64,000 nt of DNA from CAXMST01 sp963712765 (lineage in GTDB: Bacteria > Actinomycetota > Thermoleophilia > Solirubrobacterales > 70-9). A program made the position numbers and the translations under genes. A model generated the notes under the pieces. That model was given only the letters and a program-made list of their open reading frames with translations, did no database searches and was not told the DNA's origin. Location of the stretch: NCBI GenBank assembly GCA_963712765.1, contig CAVQIX010000005.1:248001-312000 (forward strand), read 5' to 3'. Numbering within the stretch: position 1 is the stretch's first letter; each line of letters begins with the position of its first letter. This document shows, in pieces, positions 41,134-50,427 of the stretch.

Positions 41134-42840
41134 CTAGCCCCGCTTAGGAGCGTAGATGTCGGTCGCCACGCCCTGGGCGACCTCGGCGGCGAACTTGACC
41201 GTCTCCGAGAGCGTCGGGTGGGGGTGGATCGTGAGGCCGACGTCGAGGGCGTTGGAGCCCATCTCGATCGCGTGAACGATTTCGGCGATCAGCTCGCCGG
41301 CGTTGGGACCCACCATGCCGGCGCCGAGGATCCGGCCCGTTCCGGGCTCGGACAGGACCTTGGTCAGACCGTCGGCGCGCTCGATCGCCAGCGCCCTGCC
41401 CGACGCCTGCCAGGGGAACTTGCCGAGCTCGAAGTCGATGCCCTTCTGCTTCGCCTCGGTCTCGGTGAGCCCTGTCCAGGCGATCTCGGGGTCTGTGTAG
41501 GCGACGGCCGGGACCGAGCGGGCGTCGTAGATCACGTCCTCGCCGGCAATCACCTCGGCCGCGATCACGCCCTGGTAGCTGCCGCGATGGGCGAGCATCG
41601 GCTCGCCGGTGATATCTCCGATCGCATAGATGTGGGAGACGTTGGTCCGCTGCCGCTCGTCGACGGAGATCACCCCCCGCTCGCCGACCTCCACCCCGCT
41701 GGCATCGAGGTCGAGGCGATCGCCGTTGGCCTGGCGGCCGACTGCGACCAGGACCTTCTCGTAGCGCTCTGCGCCGGGCCCGTCGGGGCCTTCCAGGCCG
41801 ACCTTGATCCCGCTCTTTTGGGCCTCCATGCCGGTGACCCCGGTCTCGAGCATGATCGCCTCGTAGCGCTCGGCGATCCGCTTCTGCAGGGGCCTGACGA
41901 GATCGCGATCGCAGCCCGGGATCAGGCCGTCGGTGAGCTCGACGACGCTCACCCTGGTCCCCAGCGAGTCGTAGACGGTCGCCATCTCCAACCCGATGAT
42001 CCCCCCGCCGACGACCAGCAGGCTCTTCGGCGGCCCCTCGAGCTCGAGCGCCCCGGTCGAGTCGACGATCCGCTCGTCGTTGGGAAGCCCGGGGAGCATG
42101 ATCGGGCGCGAGCCGGCGGCGATGATGGCGCTGTCGAAACCGATCCTGGTGCCGTCGACATCGATTTCGTTCGGAGAGGTGAACTTCGCCTCGCCGGTGA
42201 CGACCGTGATCTTGCGACGCTTAGCCAGCTGTGCCAGCCCGCCGGTCAGTTTGTCGACGACCTCGCCCTTCCACTCGTCCAGCCGCTCGAGGTCCAGCTT
42301 CGGCTTCCCGTAGGAGATCCCGAAGTCCTCCGCCTCCTCGACCTCCGCCATCACCCGGGCGGCATGCAGCAGCGCTTTCGAGGGGATGCAGCCGACGTTG
42401 AGGCAGACCCCGCCGAGACTCTGGAAACGCTCGACGATCACAACCTCGAGCCCGAGGTCGGCCGCCCTGAACGCGGCCGTATATCCGGCGGGTCCCGAAC
42501 CGATCACGACCACCCGGCCCCCGACGGCAGCCTCCGACGACTGCTCGCCGCCGCCCTCCGCCGGCTCCCCCTCGCCGCCATCCTCGGCCGCGGCCTCCGA
42601 ACCCTCCTCCCCGCCCGAAAGCCTGGCGATCGCGTCCCCCTCGCTCACCGTGTCACCCACGTCGACCAGCAGCTCCTCGACCGTTCCCGCCTCCGGCGAG
42701 GGAACGTCCATCGAGGCCTTGTCGGACTCGAGCGTGATCAGCGGATCCTCGGCGGCGACCTCGTCGCCGACGCTGACCAGGACCTCGACCACGGGGACGT
42801 CGTCGAAGTCGCCGATGTCCGGGACCCTGACCTCGCTCAC
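41134..42840 (-). CDS. lpdA: Dihydrolipoyl dehydrogenase (E3) with its own lipoyl domain
   Basis: Reoxidises dihydrolipoamide in the pyruvate dehydrogenase complex. 568 residues: residues 1-80 are a lipoyl domain with the lipoylated Lys in LESDKASMD, a Glu/Gly-rich linker to about 108, then a full flavoprotein with FAD motif VVVIGSGPAGYTAAFRA, redox disulfide GGVCLNVGCIPSKALLHA, NAD motif LLVVGGGIIGLEMATVY and C-terminal TIHPHPTLSE (catalytic His). Coupled to aceF by a 4-base overlap. Lipoyl-bearing E3 is known in a minority of bacteria. Confidence 0.96.
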   Translation of the reverse strand: MSEVRVPDIGDFDDVPVVEVLVSVGDEVAAEDPLITLESDKASMDVPSPEAGTVEELLVDVGDTVSEGDAIARLSGGEEGSEAAAEDGGEGEPAEGGGEQSSEAAVGGRVVVIGSGPAGYTAAFRAADLGLEVVIVERFQSLGGVCLNVGCIPSKALLHAARVMAEVEEAEDFGISYGKPKLDLERLDEWKGEVVDKLTGGLAQLAKRRKITVVTGEAKFTSPNEIDVDGTRIGFDSAIIAAGSRPIMLPGLPNDERIVDSTGALELEGPPKSLLVVGGGIIGLEMATVYDSLGTRVSVVELTDGLIPGCDRDLVRPLQKRIAERYEAIMLETGVTGMEAQKSGIKVGLEGPDGPGAERYEKVLVAVGRQANGDRLDLDASGVEVGERGVISVDERQRTNVSHIYAIGDITGEPMLAHRGSYQGVIAAEVIAGEDVIYDARSVPAVAYTDPEIAWTGLTETEAKQKGIDFELGKFPWQASGRALAIERADGLTKVLSEPGTGRILGAGMVGPNAGELIAEIVHAIEMGSNALDVGLTIHPHPTLSETVKFAAEVAQGVATDIYAPKRG

Positions 42841-44081
42841 AGGATGATCCTCCGGAAGTCCTCGAGCACCTTGACCAGCGCCACGCAGAAACGGGCGGCG
42901 GCGGCCCCGTCCACGACCCGATGGTCGTAGGAGAGCGAGAGCGGCACCATCAGCCGCGGCCAGAACTCACCTGCCTCGGCGTCCCAGACCGGCTTCATCG
43001 CCGACCGGGTGACACCGAGGATCGCGACCTGCGGGGCATTGACGATCGGCGTGAAACCGGTGCCGCCAATCCCTCCCAGCGAGGAGATCGTGAAGGTCGC
43101 GCCCGCCATCTCGGAGGGCCCGAGCTTCCCGTCGCGAGCCTTGCCCGAGAGCTCGATCAGCTCCTCAGCCACCTCGAGCAGGCCCTTCTGGTCGACGTCG
43201 CGGATCACCGGCACGAGCAGCCCTTGCGGTGTGTCCGCCGCAAAGCCGAGGTGGTAGTAGCGCTTGAGGATGAGGCCACCCCCGTCGAGCGAGGAGTTGA
43301 ATTCCGGGTACTGCTTCAGCACCGGCACGCAGGCCTTGAGCAGTAGCGCGACCATCGTCACCTTCACGTCCTGCTCGGAGTTGACCTGCTTGCGGAAGGC
43401 CTCGAGCTCGGTGATATCGGCCTCGTCGTGGTGAGTGACGTGCGGGATGTAGACCCAGTTTCGCGCCAGGTTCGGCCCCGAGATCTGCTTGATCCGTGAG
43501 AGCTCCACCCGCTCGATCTCCCCATGCTTGGCGTGATCGACGTCGGGCCAGGGCGCGAGGTCGAGGCCCTCGATCGCAGCGCCGCCACCCTCCGCTGCAG
43601 CCGCCGAGGGATCGAAGCCCTCGACATCGGAGACCGTGATCCGGCCCTTGCGCCCGGTTCCTTCAACGCGCGAGAGATCAACCCCCTTCTCCCGGGCGAT
43701 TCGGCGCACGGAGGGCGAAGCATAGGCGGGCCCGCCGGCGGGCGACGACGCCTCGCGGCCGTCCCGGCTCGGGCGAGAGGTAGCGGCAGCCTCGCCCTCC
43801 TCGCGCTCGCCCTCGCTGCCCCCGTCTTCCTCAACCTCTGAATCCCCATCCCCATTCGACAACCGCGCGATCGCATCCCCCTCGCTCACCGTGTCCCCCA
43901 CACCGACCAGGATCTCCTCGATCTTCCCGGCCCGGGGAGCCGGCACGTCCATCGCGGCCTTGTCGGATTCGAGCGTGATCAGCGGATCCTCCGCGGCGAC
44001 CTCGTCGCCGACACCGACCAGCACCTCGACCACCGGAACGTCGCTGAAGTCGCCGATGTCGGGGACCTTGACCTCACTCAC
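42837..44081 (-). CDS. aceF: Dihydrolipoamide acetyltransferase (E2)
   Basis: Acetyl-transfer core of the pyruvate dehydrogenase complex. 414 residues: one lipoyl domain (LESDKAAMD), an acidic linker, peripheral-subunit-binding domain YASPSVRRIAREKGVDL near residue 125, and catalytic domain with YYHLGFAADTPQGLLVPVIR and LSLSYDHRVVDGAAAARFC (catalytic His-Asp). Its lipoyl domain is nearly identical in protein and DNA to that of the adjacent lpdA. GTG start, 17 nt after aceE. Confidence 0.96.
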   Translation of the reverse strand: MSEVKVPDIGDFSDVPVVEVLVGVGDEVAAEDPLITLESDKAAMDVPAPRAGKIEEILVGVGDTVSEGDAIARLSNGDGDSEVEEDGGSEGEREEGEAAATSRPSRDGREASSPAGGPAYASPSVRRIAREKGVDLSRVEGTGRKGRITVSDVEGFDPSAAAAEGGGAAIEGLDLAPWPDVDHAKHGEIERVELSRIKQISGPNLARNWVYIPHVTHHDEADITELEAFRKQVNSEQDVKVTMVALLLKACVPVLKQYPEFNSSLDGGGLILKRYYHLGFAADTPQGLLVPVIRDVDQKGLLEVAEELIELSGKARDGKLGPSEMAGATFTISSLGGIGGTGFTPIVNAPQVAILGVTRSAMKPVWDAEAGEFWPRLMVPLSLSYDHRVVDGAAAARFCVALVKVLEDFRRIIL

Positions 44082-44098
44082 GCGCTCGACTCACCGCC

Positions 44099-46771
44099 TC
44101 AGATCGTCGTCGGGTCGGGAGCATCAGTGTCGATCTCGTACTTCTGGATCGCCTTGGAGACATCGTCCCGGGAGCCATTTCCGTCGGCAGCGAGTGCGCC
44201 GAGCGCGGCCACCGCGATGTGGCGGCGGTCGATCTCGAAGAAGTCGCGTAGGTCCCTGCGCCAGTCGCTGCGGCCGAAGCCATCGGTTCCGAGCACCTCG
44301 TAGCGACCACCGACCCAAGGGCGGATCCCATCCGGGAGCGCTTGCATGTAGTCGCTCGAGGCGACGACCGGAGCACCGGCCTCAGCGCCGAGGCAGTGCT
44401 CGACCCAGATCCCCTCATCGCCGCCCGCGGCGCCGAGGCGCCGCTTGCGGTCACGCGCCAGTCCCTCGCGCCGCAGCTCGATGTAGCTGGTCACGCTCCA
44501 GACCTCGGCCGTGACCCCGAAGTCCGCTTCCAGCAGCTGCGCCGCCGCGAGCGCCTCGCGCAGGATCGAGCCGGAGCCCAGCAGCCGGACCCCCGCCTCG
44601 CCACCGCCGGCCTCCCGGACCCTGTGCATCCCTCGGAGAATCCCCTCCTCAGAGCCCTCGGGCAGATCGGGGTGGGTGTAGTTCTCGTTCTCGATCGTCA
44701 GGTAGTAGAAGACGTCCTCCTGCTCGCCGATCATCCGCCGCAGGCCATCCTGGACGATGACCGCGATCTCGTAACCGTAGGCGGGGTCGTAGGAGATGCA
44801 GTTGGGGACGGTCTGGGCGATCAGGTGACTGTGTCCGTCCTCGTGCTGCAGGCCCTCGCCGTTGAGCGTGGTCCGGCCGGCGGTGCCGCCGAGCAGAAAG
44901 CCGCGCGCCCGGGAGTCACCGGCTGCCCAGATCAGGTCCGCCACCCGCTGGAATCCGAACATCGAGTAGAAGATGTAGAAGGGAACCATCTGCGTGTTGT
45001 GGTTCGAGTAGGAGGTCGCGGCCGCGATCCAGGCCGACAGCGCACCCGCCTCGTTGATCCCCTCCTGCAGGATCTGCCCCTCGCTGCTCTCCTTGTAGAA
45101 CATCATCTGGTCGGCATCCTCGGGCTTGTAGAGCTGACCGACATGGGAGTAGATCCCGAGCTGACGGAACATCCCCTCCATCCCGAACGTCCGCGACTCA
45201 TCGGGCACGATCGGGACGATCCGGGAGCCGATGTCCTTATCGCGGACGAGCGCGGCGAGAATCCGCACGAACGCCATGGTGGTCGAGATCTCGCGGTCGC
45301 CGGAACCCTCGAGCTGGTTCGAGAAGAGCTCGAGGTCGGGAACCGGGAGCGGCTCGTCGACCCTACGTCGCCGCCCCGGTAGGTAACCGCCGAGCTGGGT
45401 GCGGCGCTCCTGCAGGTAGGTCATCTCCGGCGAGTCGTCGGCGGGACGGTGGAAGGCGGCCTCCGAGACATCCTCGTCGCTGATGTCGAGCTCGAAGCGG
45501 TCGCGAAAGATCCGCAGCGCCTCCTCGTTCATCTTCTTCTGCTGGTGGGTGATGTTCTGGCCCTCGCCCGCCTCGCCCATGCCATAGCCCTTGATCGTCT
45601 TCGCGAGGATCACCGTCGGCTGGCCGGTGTGCTCGGACGCCGCCTTGTAGGCGGCGTAGACCTTGTTCGCATCGTGCCCGCCACGGTTCAGGTTCCAGAT
45701 CTCCGCGTCGCTCATGTGCGCTACCCGCTCGAGGAGCTCGGGGTACGCTCCGAAGAAGTGCTCGCGCACGAACGCTCCGTCCCGCGACTTGTAGGTCTGG
45801 TATTCGCCGTCGACGACCTCCTCCATCCGCTGCAGAAGCAGGCCGTCGTCGTCCTCGATGAGCCGATCCCAGCGGCCGCCCCAGATCACCTTGATCACGT
45901 TCCATCCGGCGCCGCGGAAGACCGTCTCGAGCTGTTGGATGATCTTGCCGTTGCCGTAAACGGGGCCGTCGAGGCGCTGAAGGTTGCAGTTGATGACGAA
46001 GACGAGATTGTCAAGACCCTCGCGGCCGGCCAGCGCGATCTCACCGAGCGTCTCGGGCTCATCGGTCTCACCGTCGCCGAGGAAGGCCCAGACCTTGCGA
46101 TCCCCCGCCGCTGTGATGCCGCGGTCGGAGAGGTAGCGCATGAAGATCGCCTGGTGGATGGCCATCAAGGGGCCGAGTCCCATCGAGACGGTCGGGAACT
46201 GCCAGTAGTCGGGCATCAGCCATGGGTGGGGGTATGAGCTGAGGCCGCCCTCGCGTGAGACCTCCTGCCGAAAGCCGAGCATCCGCTCCTCGCTGAGCCG
46301 ACCCTCGAGGAACGAGCGCGAGTAGATCCCGGGTGAGGAGTGGCCCTGTATGTAGACGAGATCCCCCCCATGGTCCTCGCCGGGGGCGCGCCAGAAGTGG
46401 TTGAAGCCGATCTCGTACAGCACCGCGGCGGACTGGAAGGAGGCGATGTGGCCGCCGAGCTCAGAGGACTCCGCGTTGGCTCGGAGGATCGTCGCGATCG
46501 CGTTCCAGCGCACCAGCGAGCGCACCCGGCGCTCGAGATCGGGGTCGCCAGGCAGCTCGGGCTCCTCGCTCGGAGGGATCGTGTTGACGTAGGGGCTCGG
46601 GCCGCTGGTCTGGATCGCGGCGCCGAGGCGGTGGGCCTGGGCAACCGCCTTGCCGAGCAGCTGGGAGGCGCGCTCGGGGCCGTCGTGGGTAACGACGGCG
46701 TCGACGGCCTCGATCCACTCCCGGGTCTCGGCCGGATCAACGTCGCTGCTGCTGTCCCCGTCAGCCGCCAT
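44099..46771 (-). CDS. aceE: Pyruvate dehydrogenase E1, homodimeric type
   Basis: Decarboxylates pyruvate with thiamine diphosphate. 890 residues, the size of the single-chain E1. ThDP motif FLGDGETDEPETLGEIALAG with VINCNLQRLDGPVYGN, plus FQRVADLIWAAGDSRARGFL and GRTTLNGEGLQHEDGHS. ATG 46771 has GGAG 7 nt upstream; a TAGGCT box at 46809-46814 would start transcription about 30 nt before it. A longer in-frame start at 46798 is possible. First gene of aceE-aceF-lpdA. Confidence 0.96.
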   Translation of the reverse strand: MAADGDSSSDVDPAETREWIEAVDAVVTHDGPERASQLLGKAVAQAHRLGAAIQTSGPSPYVNTIPPSEEPELPGDPDLERRVRSLVRWNAIATILRANAESSELGGHIASFQSAAVLYEIGFNHFWRAPGEDHGGDLVYIQGHSSPGIYSRSFLEGRLSEERMLGFRQEVSREGGLSSYPHPWLMPDYWQFPTVSMGLGPLMAIHQAIFMRYLSDRGITAAGDRKVWAFLGDGETDEPETLGEIALAGREGLDNLVFVINCNLQRLDGPVYGNGKIIQQLETVFRGAGWNVIKVIWGGRWDRLIEDDDGLLLQRMEEVVDGEYQTYKSRDGAFVREHFFGAYPELLERVAHMSDAEIWNLNRGGHDANKVYAAYKAASEHTGQPTVILAKTIKGYGMGEAGEGQNITHQQKKMNEEALRIFRDRFELDISDEDVSEAAFHRPADDSPEMTYLQERRTQLGGYLPGRRRRVDEPLPVPDLELFSNQLEGSGDREISTTMAFVRILAALVRDKDIGSRIVPIVPDESRTFGMEGMFRQLGIYSHVGQLYKPEDADQMMFYKESSEGQILQEGINEAGALSAWIAAATSYSNHNTQMVPFYIFYSMFGFQRVADLIWAAGDSRARGFLLGGTAGRTTLNGEGLQHEDGHSHLIAQTVPNCISYDPAYGYEIAVIVQDGLRRMIGEQEDVFYYLTIENENYTHPDLPEGSEEGILRGMHRVREAGGGEAGVRLLGSGSILREALAAAQLLEADFGVTAEVWSVTSYIELRREGLARDRKRRLGAAGGDEGIWVEHCLGAEAGAPVVASSDYMQALPDGIRPWVGGRYEVLGTDGFGRSDWRRDLRDFFEIDRRHIAVAALGALAADGNGSRDDVSKAIQKYEIDTDAPDPTTI

Positions 46772-46808
46772 CACGGCACTCCGACTCCCGATCGCCATCC
46801 ATGGACTC

Positions 46809-46814
46809 AGCCTA
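46809..46814 (-). promoter_or_regulatory. Candidate -10 of the aceE-aceF-lpdA operon
   Basis: TAGGCT on the minus strand, about 38 nt before the aceE ATG, leaves a short leader that contains the Shine-Dalgarno. Confidence 0.4.
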
Positions 46815-46898
46815 TCGACCCGAGGTTGACCTGGAGACCGCACCCGTCCAGCGGCCGATCGCGTCGCTGGGGGCTCGTTGCCACGGTTGGCACGGGCG

Positions 46899-46904
46899 TA
46901 GGAT
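46899..46904 (+). promoter_or_regulatory. -10 box of the kinase-aminotransferase gene (leaderless)
   Basis: TAGGAT ends 7 nt before the ATG at 46912, with no Shine-Dalgarno. Confidence 0.55.
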
Positions 46905-46911
46905 CCGCACG

Positions 46912-49254
46912 ATGAACCCGGATCCGACTGACAAGGGCGAGGACGTGCTCGGCACCGAGCGGCCGAGGCTGTCCGCGAGTGATGCCGAGGGGGCCGCCGC
47001 GAGCCTTTTCGGCCTCGCCGGCCGGGCCTCGGAGCTGAACAGCGAGCGGGACCAGAACTTCCTGATCGAGACCGCAGACGGGGACCGGGGGGTCCTGAAG
47101 ATATCCAACCGCGCCGAGGACCCCGCGGTGATCGACATGGAGAGCGGAGCGGCGCTGCACGCGAAGCGGGTCGACTCCGAGCTCCCGATTGCTCTGCCGT
47201 GGCTCGTCGGCGAGGACGGGGGTCCCGATGCGTACCGGTCCCAGCTCGAGACCGGCGACGGCGATGTGCATCTGGTGCGGATGTTCGACTTCATGCCGGG
47301 CGAATCGGGTTTCGACCCCCGTCGGCTCGACCACGATGCCCTCCGGCGCTTCGGCGGGATCGTCGCGCGCCTGGGGCGCGCGCTGCGCTCGTTCTTCCAC
47401 CCCGCCGCCGGCCGGGCACTTCTCTGGGACATCCAGCACGCGGCGCGCCTTCGACCACTCGCCGAGCGGGTCGAGGATCCCGCCCGCCGCCGACTCCTGT
47501 TGCGGAGGATCGATCGCTTCGAGCACGAGGTCGAGCCGCGGATGGCGGTGCTGCGGTCTCAGTTCATCCACGGCGACATCAGCGCGGACAACACCACCGT
47601 CGACCCGTCGGGAAACGTCACCGGAATACTCGACTTCGGCGACGCGAGCCACACGGCACTCGTCGTCGATATCGCCTCGGCCTGGGCCTCTGTGGTCTGG
47701 GATCGCCGTCCCGATCAGCTCTTCCCGGCGGCGGCGGCGCTGCTGGACGGCTATCAGGAGGTGACCCCGCTGGAGGAAGACGAGCTCTCGCTGCTGCCCG
47801 ATCTGTTCGCGGCGCGCGCGGCCGCGGCGGCCTCGATCTCAGCCGTCCGCGTGGCGCGGGACCCCGACAACACCTACATCGCGAGCTTCGACGAGCACGC
47901 CTGGCCGCTGCTCGAGCTGTTCGACGATCTCGGGCCCGAGGAGGTCTCGCGACGCCTACGAACCAAGGACTCCCCGACCGGAGTCTCGATCGACGGGCTG
48001 CTCGAACGTCGACAGCAGGCGCTGGGCTCGGCGCTGCTGGCCCCCACCTACGATCGCCCCCTCCATCTGGTCGGCGGTCACGGCGTATGGATGACCGACG
48101 CCGAGGGCCGGCGCTACCTCGACGCCTACAACAACGTGCCGGTGCTCGGGCACAGTCATCCCCGGGTGACCGAGTCGGCCGCCCGGCAGGCGCGGCGGCT
48201 GAGCACGAACATGCGCTACCTCCACGAGGCCGTGATCGAGCTGTCGGAGAGGCTCCTCGCAACGATGCCGGCCGACTCCGGGCTCGACACGGTGATGATG
48301 GTCAACTCCGGGAGCGAAGCCAACGACCTGGCCTGGCGCCTGGCGCGGGCGTGGAGCGGCGGTCGAGGCGGCCTCTGCTCGGAGTACGCCTACCACGGGA
48401 TCACCGATGCGATCGCCGACCTCTCGCCGGAGGCCTGGCGCTCGGCGGCCCCCACCCACGTCGAGACCTTCCCCGCGCCCTCACGCCGCAGGCCCCAGAT
48501 CGCTGCGGGAGTGAAGGAGGCCCTCGCGCGGCTGCGGGACCGGGAGCTGACTGCCGCGGCGACGATCATCGACCCCGCGTTCACAAGCGACGGGATCCAC
48601 AGGCCCGCGGCCCCTGACCTCTCCGAGGTCGTCTCGCTGACGCGAGAGGCGGGCGCGCTCTACATCGCGGACGAGGTCCAGGCCGGATACGGGCGCACCG
48701 GCGAGAACCTGTGGGCGTTCGCGGCCCTCGGTATCGCTCCCGACGCCGTCACGCTGGGCAAGCCGATGGGCAACGGCTATCCGGTGGCCGCGGTGGTCAC
48801 CCGCGCCGAGATCGTCGACCGCTTCGCGGGAACGTCTGAGTTCTTCAGCACCTTCGGCGGCAGCCCGCCCGCGGCGGTAGCCGCCCTGGCGGTCCTCGAC
48901 GTGATCGAGGACGAGGGATTGATCGACAGGGCGGCCGCGGTCGGCACTCTTCTCGCGGCGGCGATCGAGGGGCTTCGCGCCACCAGCCCCGAGATCGCCG
49001 ATGTCCGCAGCTGGGGACTGATGATCGGCGTCGAGCTTCAGAGCACGGGCAGGGACGGGGACGGCGCGGCCCTGGCGGAGCGCGTGATCAATCGGATGCG
49101 GGAGCTCGGTGTGCTCGTCGGGGTGACGGGGGCGGAGCGGAATGTGCTCAAGGTCAGGCCACCGCTCGCCTTCTCCTCCGACGATGTCGAGGGCTTCGCC
49201 GCCGCGCTCGCGGAGGCGATCGCGAATGCGAGGTCCCCGGGCGCCCCTCAGTAA
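46912..49254 (+). CDS. Fusion of APH-type kinase and class III aminotransferase-like enzyme
   Basis: 780 residues in one frame. Residues 1-330 are an aminoglycoside-phosphotransferase-fold kinase: FIHGDISADNTTVD (His220, Asp222) and GILDFGDASHTALVVDIASA. Residues about 365-780 are a class III PLP enzyme: DAYNNVPVLGHSHPRV, MMVNSGSEANDLAWRLARAW, ADEVQAGYGRTGENLW and the PLP Lys617 in LGKPMGNGYPV. In animals a kinase of the first family (hydroxylysine kinase) and an enzyme of the second (phospho-lyase for phosphohydroxylysine or phosphoethanolamine) act in sequence, so a kinase plus phospho-lyase on one chain is the favoured reading. Substrate unproven. Confidence 0.88.
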   Translation: MNPDPTDKGEDVLGTERPRLSASDAEGAAASLFGLAGRASELNSERDQNFLIETADGDRGVLKISNRAEDPAVIDMESGAALHAKRVDSELPIALPWLVGEDGGPDAYRSQLETGDGDVHLVRMFDFMPGESGFDPRRLDHDALRRFGGIVARLGRALRSFFHPAAGRALLWDIQHAARLRPLAERVEDPARRRLLLRRIDRFEHEVEPRMAVLRSQFIHGDISADNTTVDPSGNVTGILDFGDASHTALVVDIASAWASVVWDRRPDQLFPAAAALLDGYQEVTPLEEDELSLLPDLFAARAAAAASISAVRVARDPDNTYIASFDEHAWPLLELFDDLGPEEVSRRLRTKDSPTGVSIDGLLERRQQALGSALLAPTYDRPLHLVGGHGVWMTDAEGRRYLDAYNNVPVLGHSHPRVTESAARQARRLSTNMRYLHEAVIELSERLLATMPADSGLDTVMMVNSGSEANDLAWRLARAWSGGRGGLCSEYAYHGITDAIADLSPEAWRSAAPTHVETFPAPSRRRPQIAAGVKEALARLRDRELTAAATIIDPAFTSDGIHRPAAPDLSEVVSLTREAGALYIADEVQAGYGRTGENLWAFAALGIAPDAVTLGKPMGNGYPVAAVVTRAEIVDRFAGTSEFFSTFGGSPPAAVAALAVLDVIEDEGLIDRAAAVGTLLAAAIEGLRATSPEIADVRSWGLMIGVELQSTGRDGDGAALAERVINRMRELGVLVGVTGAERNVLKVRPPLAFSSDDVEGFAAALAEAIANARSPGAPQ

Positions 49255-50387
49255 CGCAGGATCGCCGCCGCGCCGCCGCGCTCGGCGAGACGCTCGGCCG
49301 CCCGGCCCTCCACCGGCGTGACGCCGGCGTCGGTGAGCAGCGCGCGCTCGATCAGCAGCTCGCCGGTCGGCAGCGTAGCCGGCTGACCCTCGAGGGCGAA
49401 CGCCTCGACCAGCTGAGCGGGAACCGCGGACGGCAGCTCGGCGTCGGCCAAAACCAGGTGCTCCACCCGGCCCTCGGCCAGGGCCTGTGAGGTCTCGACC
49501 AGCCCCAGGGCGCCCTTGCCCCCGGCCAGCGCGTTCCCCTCCGCTGCCTCGATCAGCTTCATCTCGCGCTCACGATTGAGCTCGCCGACGAGCTCCTGCA
49601 GGCGCTCGAGGATCTCGTGAACGGGGGTCGAGATCAGGTTCTTCTCGACCCGTCTCAAGGGGATGCCATTGCTCAGGGAGCCGACCAGCTCGGCGAGCTG
49701 CTCCGCCTCGCCAAAGCAGACCAGCTCACGCCAGCTGTGGTCGCCGGCGGCGCTCCTGACGACCTCGCTCACCTCGGCGACAAACCTGCGCCGGTGATCG
49801 TCGAGCCGCTGCTCGTGCTGATCGCGGCCCGAGGAGGAGGTCGACTGGCCCGAGGGAATGTCGTAGTTGCGCGGGCCCTTGCGCTCCCGCCAATCGCCCG
49901 TGATGAGGATCTCGCGATCCTCGATCTCGGTCAGCTGCCCCTCTCGCCAATCGAGGATACGGGCGTGCTCGCCGCCGACGATGACGACCCCGCGACTGCG
50001 GTAATCGTCGAGCAACTCGACCAGGGGCTGGAGGTGGGGCCGCGGGCCGGTGACCGCGACGGCCGGCCGTCGCGGAACCGCCATCGTCTCGAAGCGCCGG
50101 ATCTCCTCCTCGCCCACGCCGATCTCGGCGAAGACGACCTGTCCACGCCCGTCCGGCGGCGCGTCGCTGCCGTTGTCGAAGACGGCGATCACCCGCTTGG
50201 CAGTTGCCTCGAGCTCGCGCTCATCGCCGTCGGCCCCGCGAATCGCATCGCGAAGCGCGTCCCGGAGGGCTATCCGCCACCCGTGCCCGCGATCGGCGTG
50301 ATCGACTCTCAGGTATGCGGAGATGACGCCCTGGGTGGGCTCCCACTCGAGCAGGCCACGGAGCTCGTCGGTTGCCGGCAGGCTCAT
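49248..50387 (-). CDS. Bacterial eRF1-like (baeRF/VLRF1-type) protein
   Basis: 379 residues with the three-part plan of bacterial relatives of archaeal/eukaryotic release factor 1: an N-terminal domain (VISAYLRVDHADRGHGWRIA, FAEIGVGEEEIRRFETMAV), a middle domain (GVVIVGGEHARILDWREGQL, RNYDIPSGQSTSSSGRDQHE) and an eL30-like C-terminal domain (LVETSQALAEGRVEHLVLAD, LTDAGVTPVEG). No GGQ peptide-release motif is seen. Relatives include mycobacterial Rv2629 and the hibernation factor Balon (recalled from literature), so a ribosome-associated stress role is inferred. Next to clpC. Confidence 0.8.
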   Translation of the reverse strand: MSLPATDELRGLLEWEPTQGVISAYLRVDHADRGHGWRIALRDALRDAIRGADGDERELEATAKRVIAVFDNGSDAPPDGRGQVVFAEIGVGEEEIRRFETMAVPRRPAVAVTGPRPHLQPLVELLDDYRSRGVVIVGGEHARILDWREGQLTEIEDREILITGDWRERKGPRNYDIPSGQSTSSSGRDQHEQRLDDHRRRFVAEVSEVVRSAAGDHSWRELVCFGEAEQLAELVGSLSNGIPLRRVEKNLISTPVHEILERLQELVGELNREREMKLIEAAEGNALAGGKGALGLVETSQALAEGRVEHLVLADAELPSAVPAQLVEAFALEGQPATLPTGELLIERALLTDAGVTPVEGRAAERLAERGGAAAILRY

Positions 50388-50427
50388 TCGCGGTAGCTCA
50401 AGGTCAGCGAGACGGTCCGGGTGGGGC

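Noticed and set aside
46801..46911. N-terminal extension of the kinase-aminotransferase fusion
   Set aside because: The extension overlaps the aceE promoter region and precedes the TAGGAT box that ends 7 nt before the ATG chosen.
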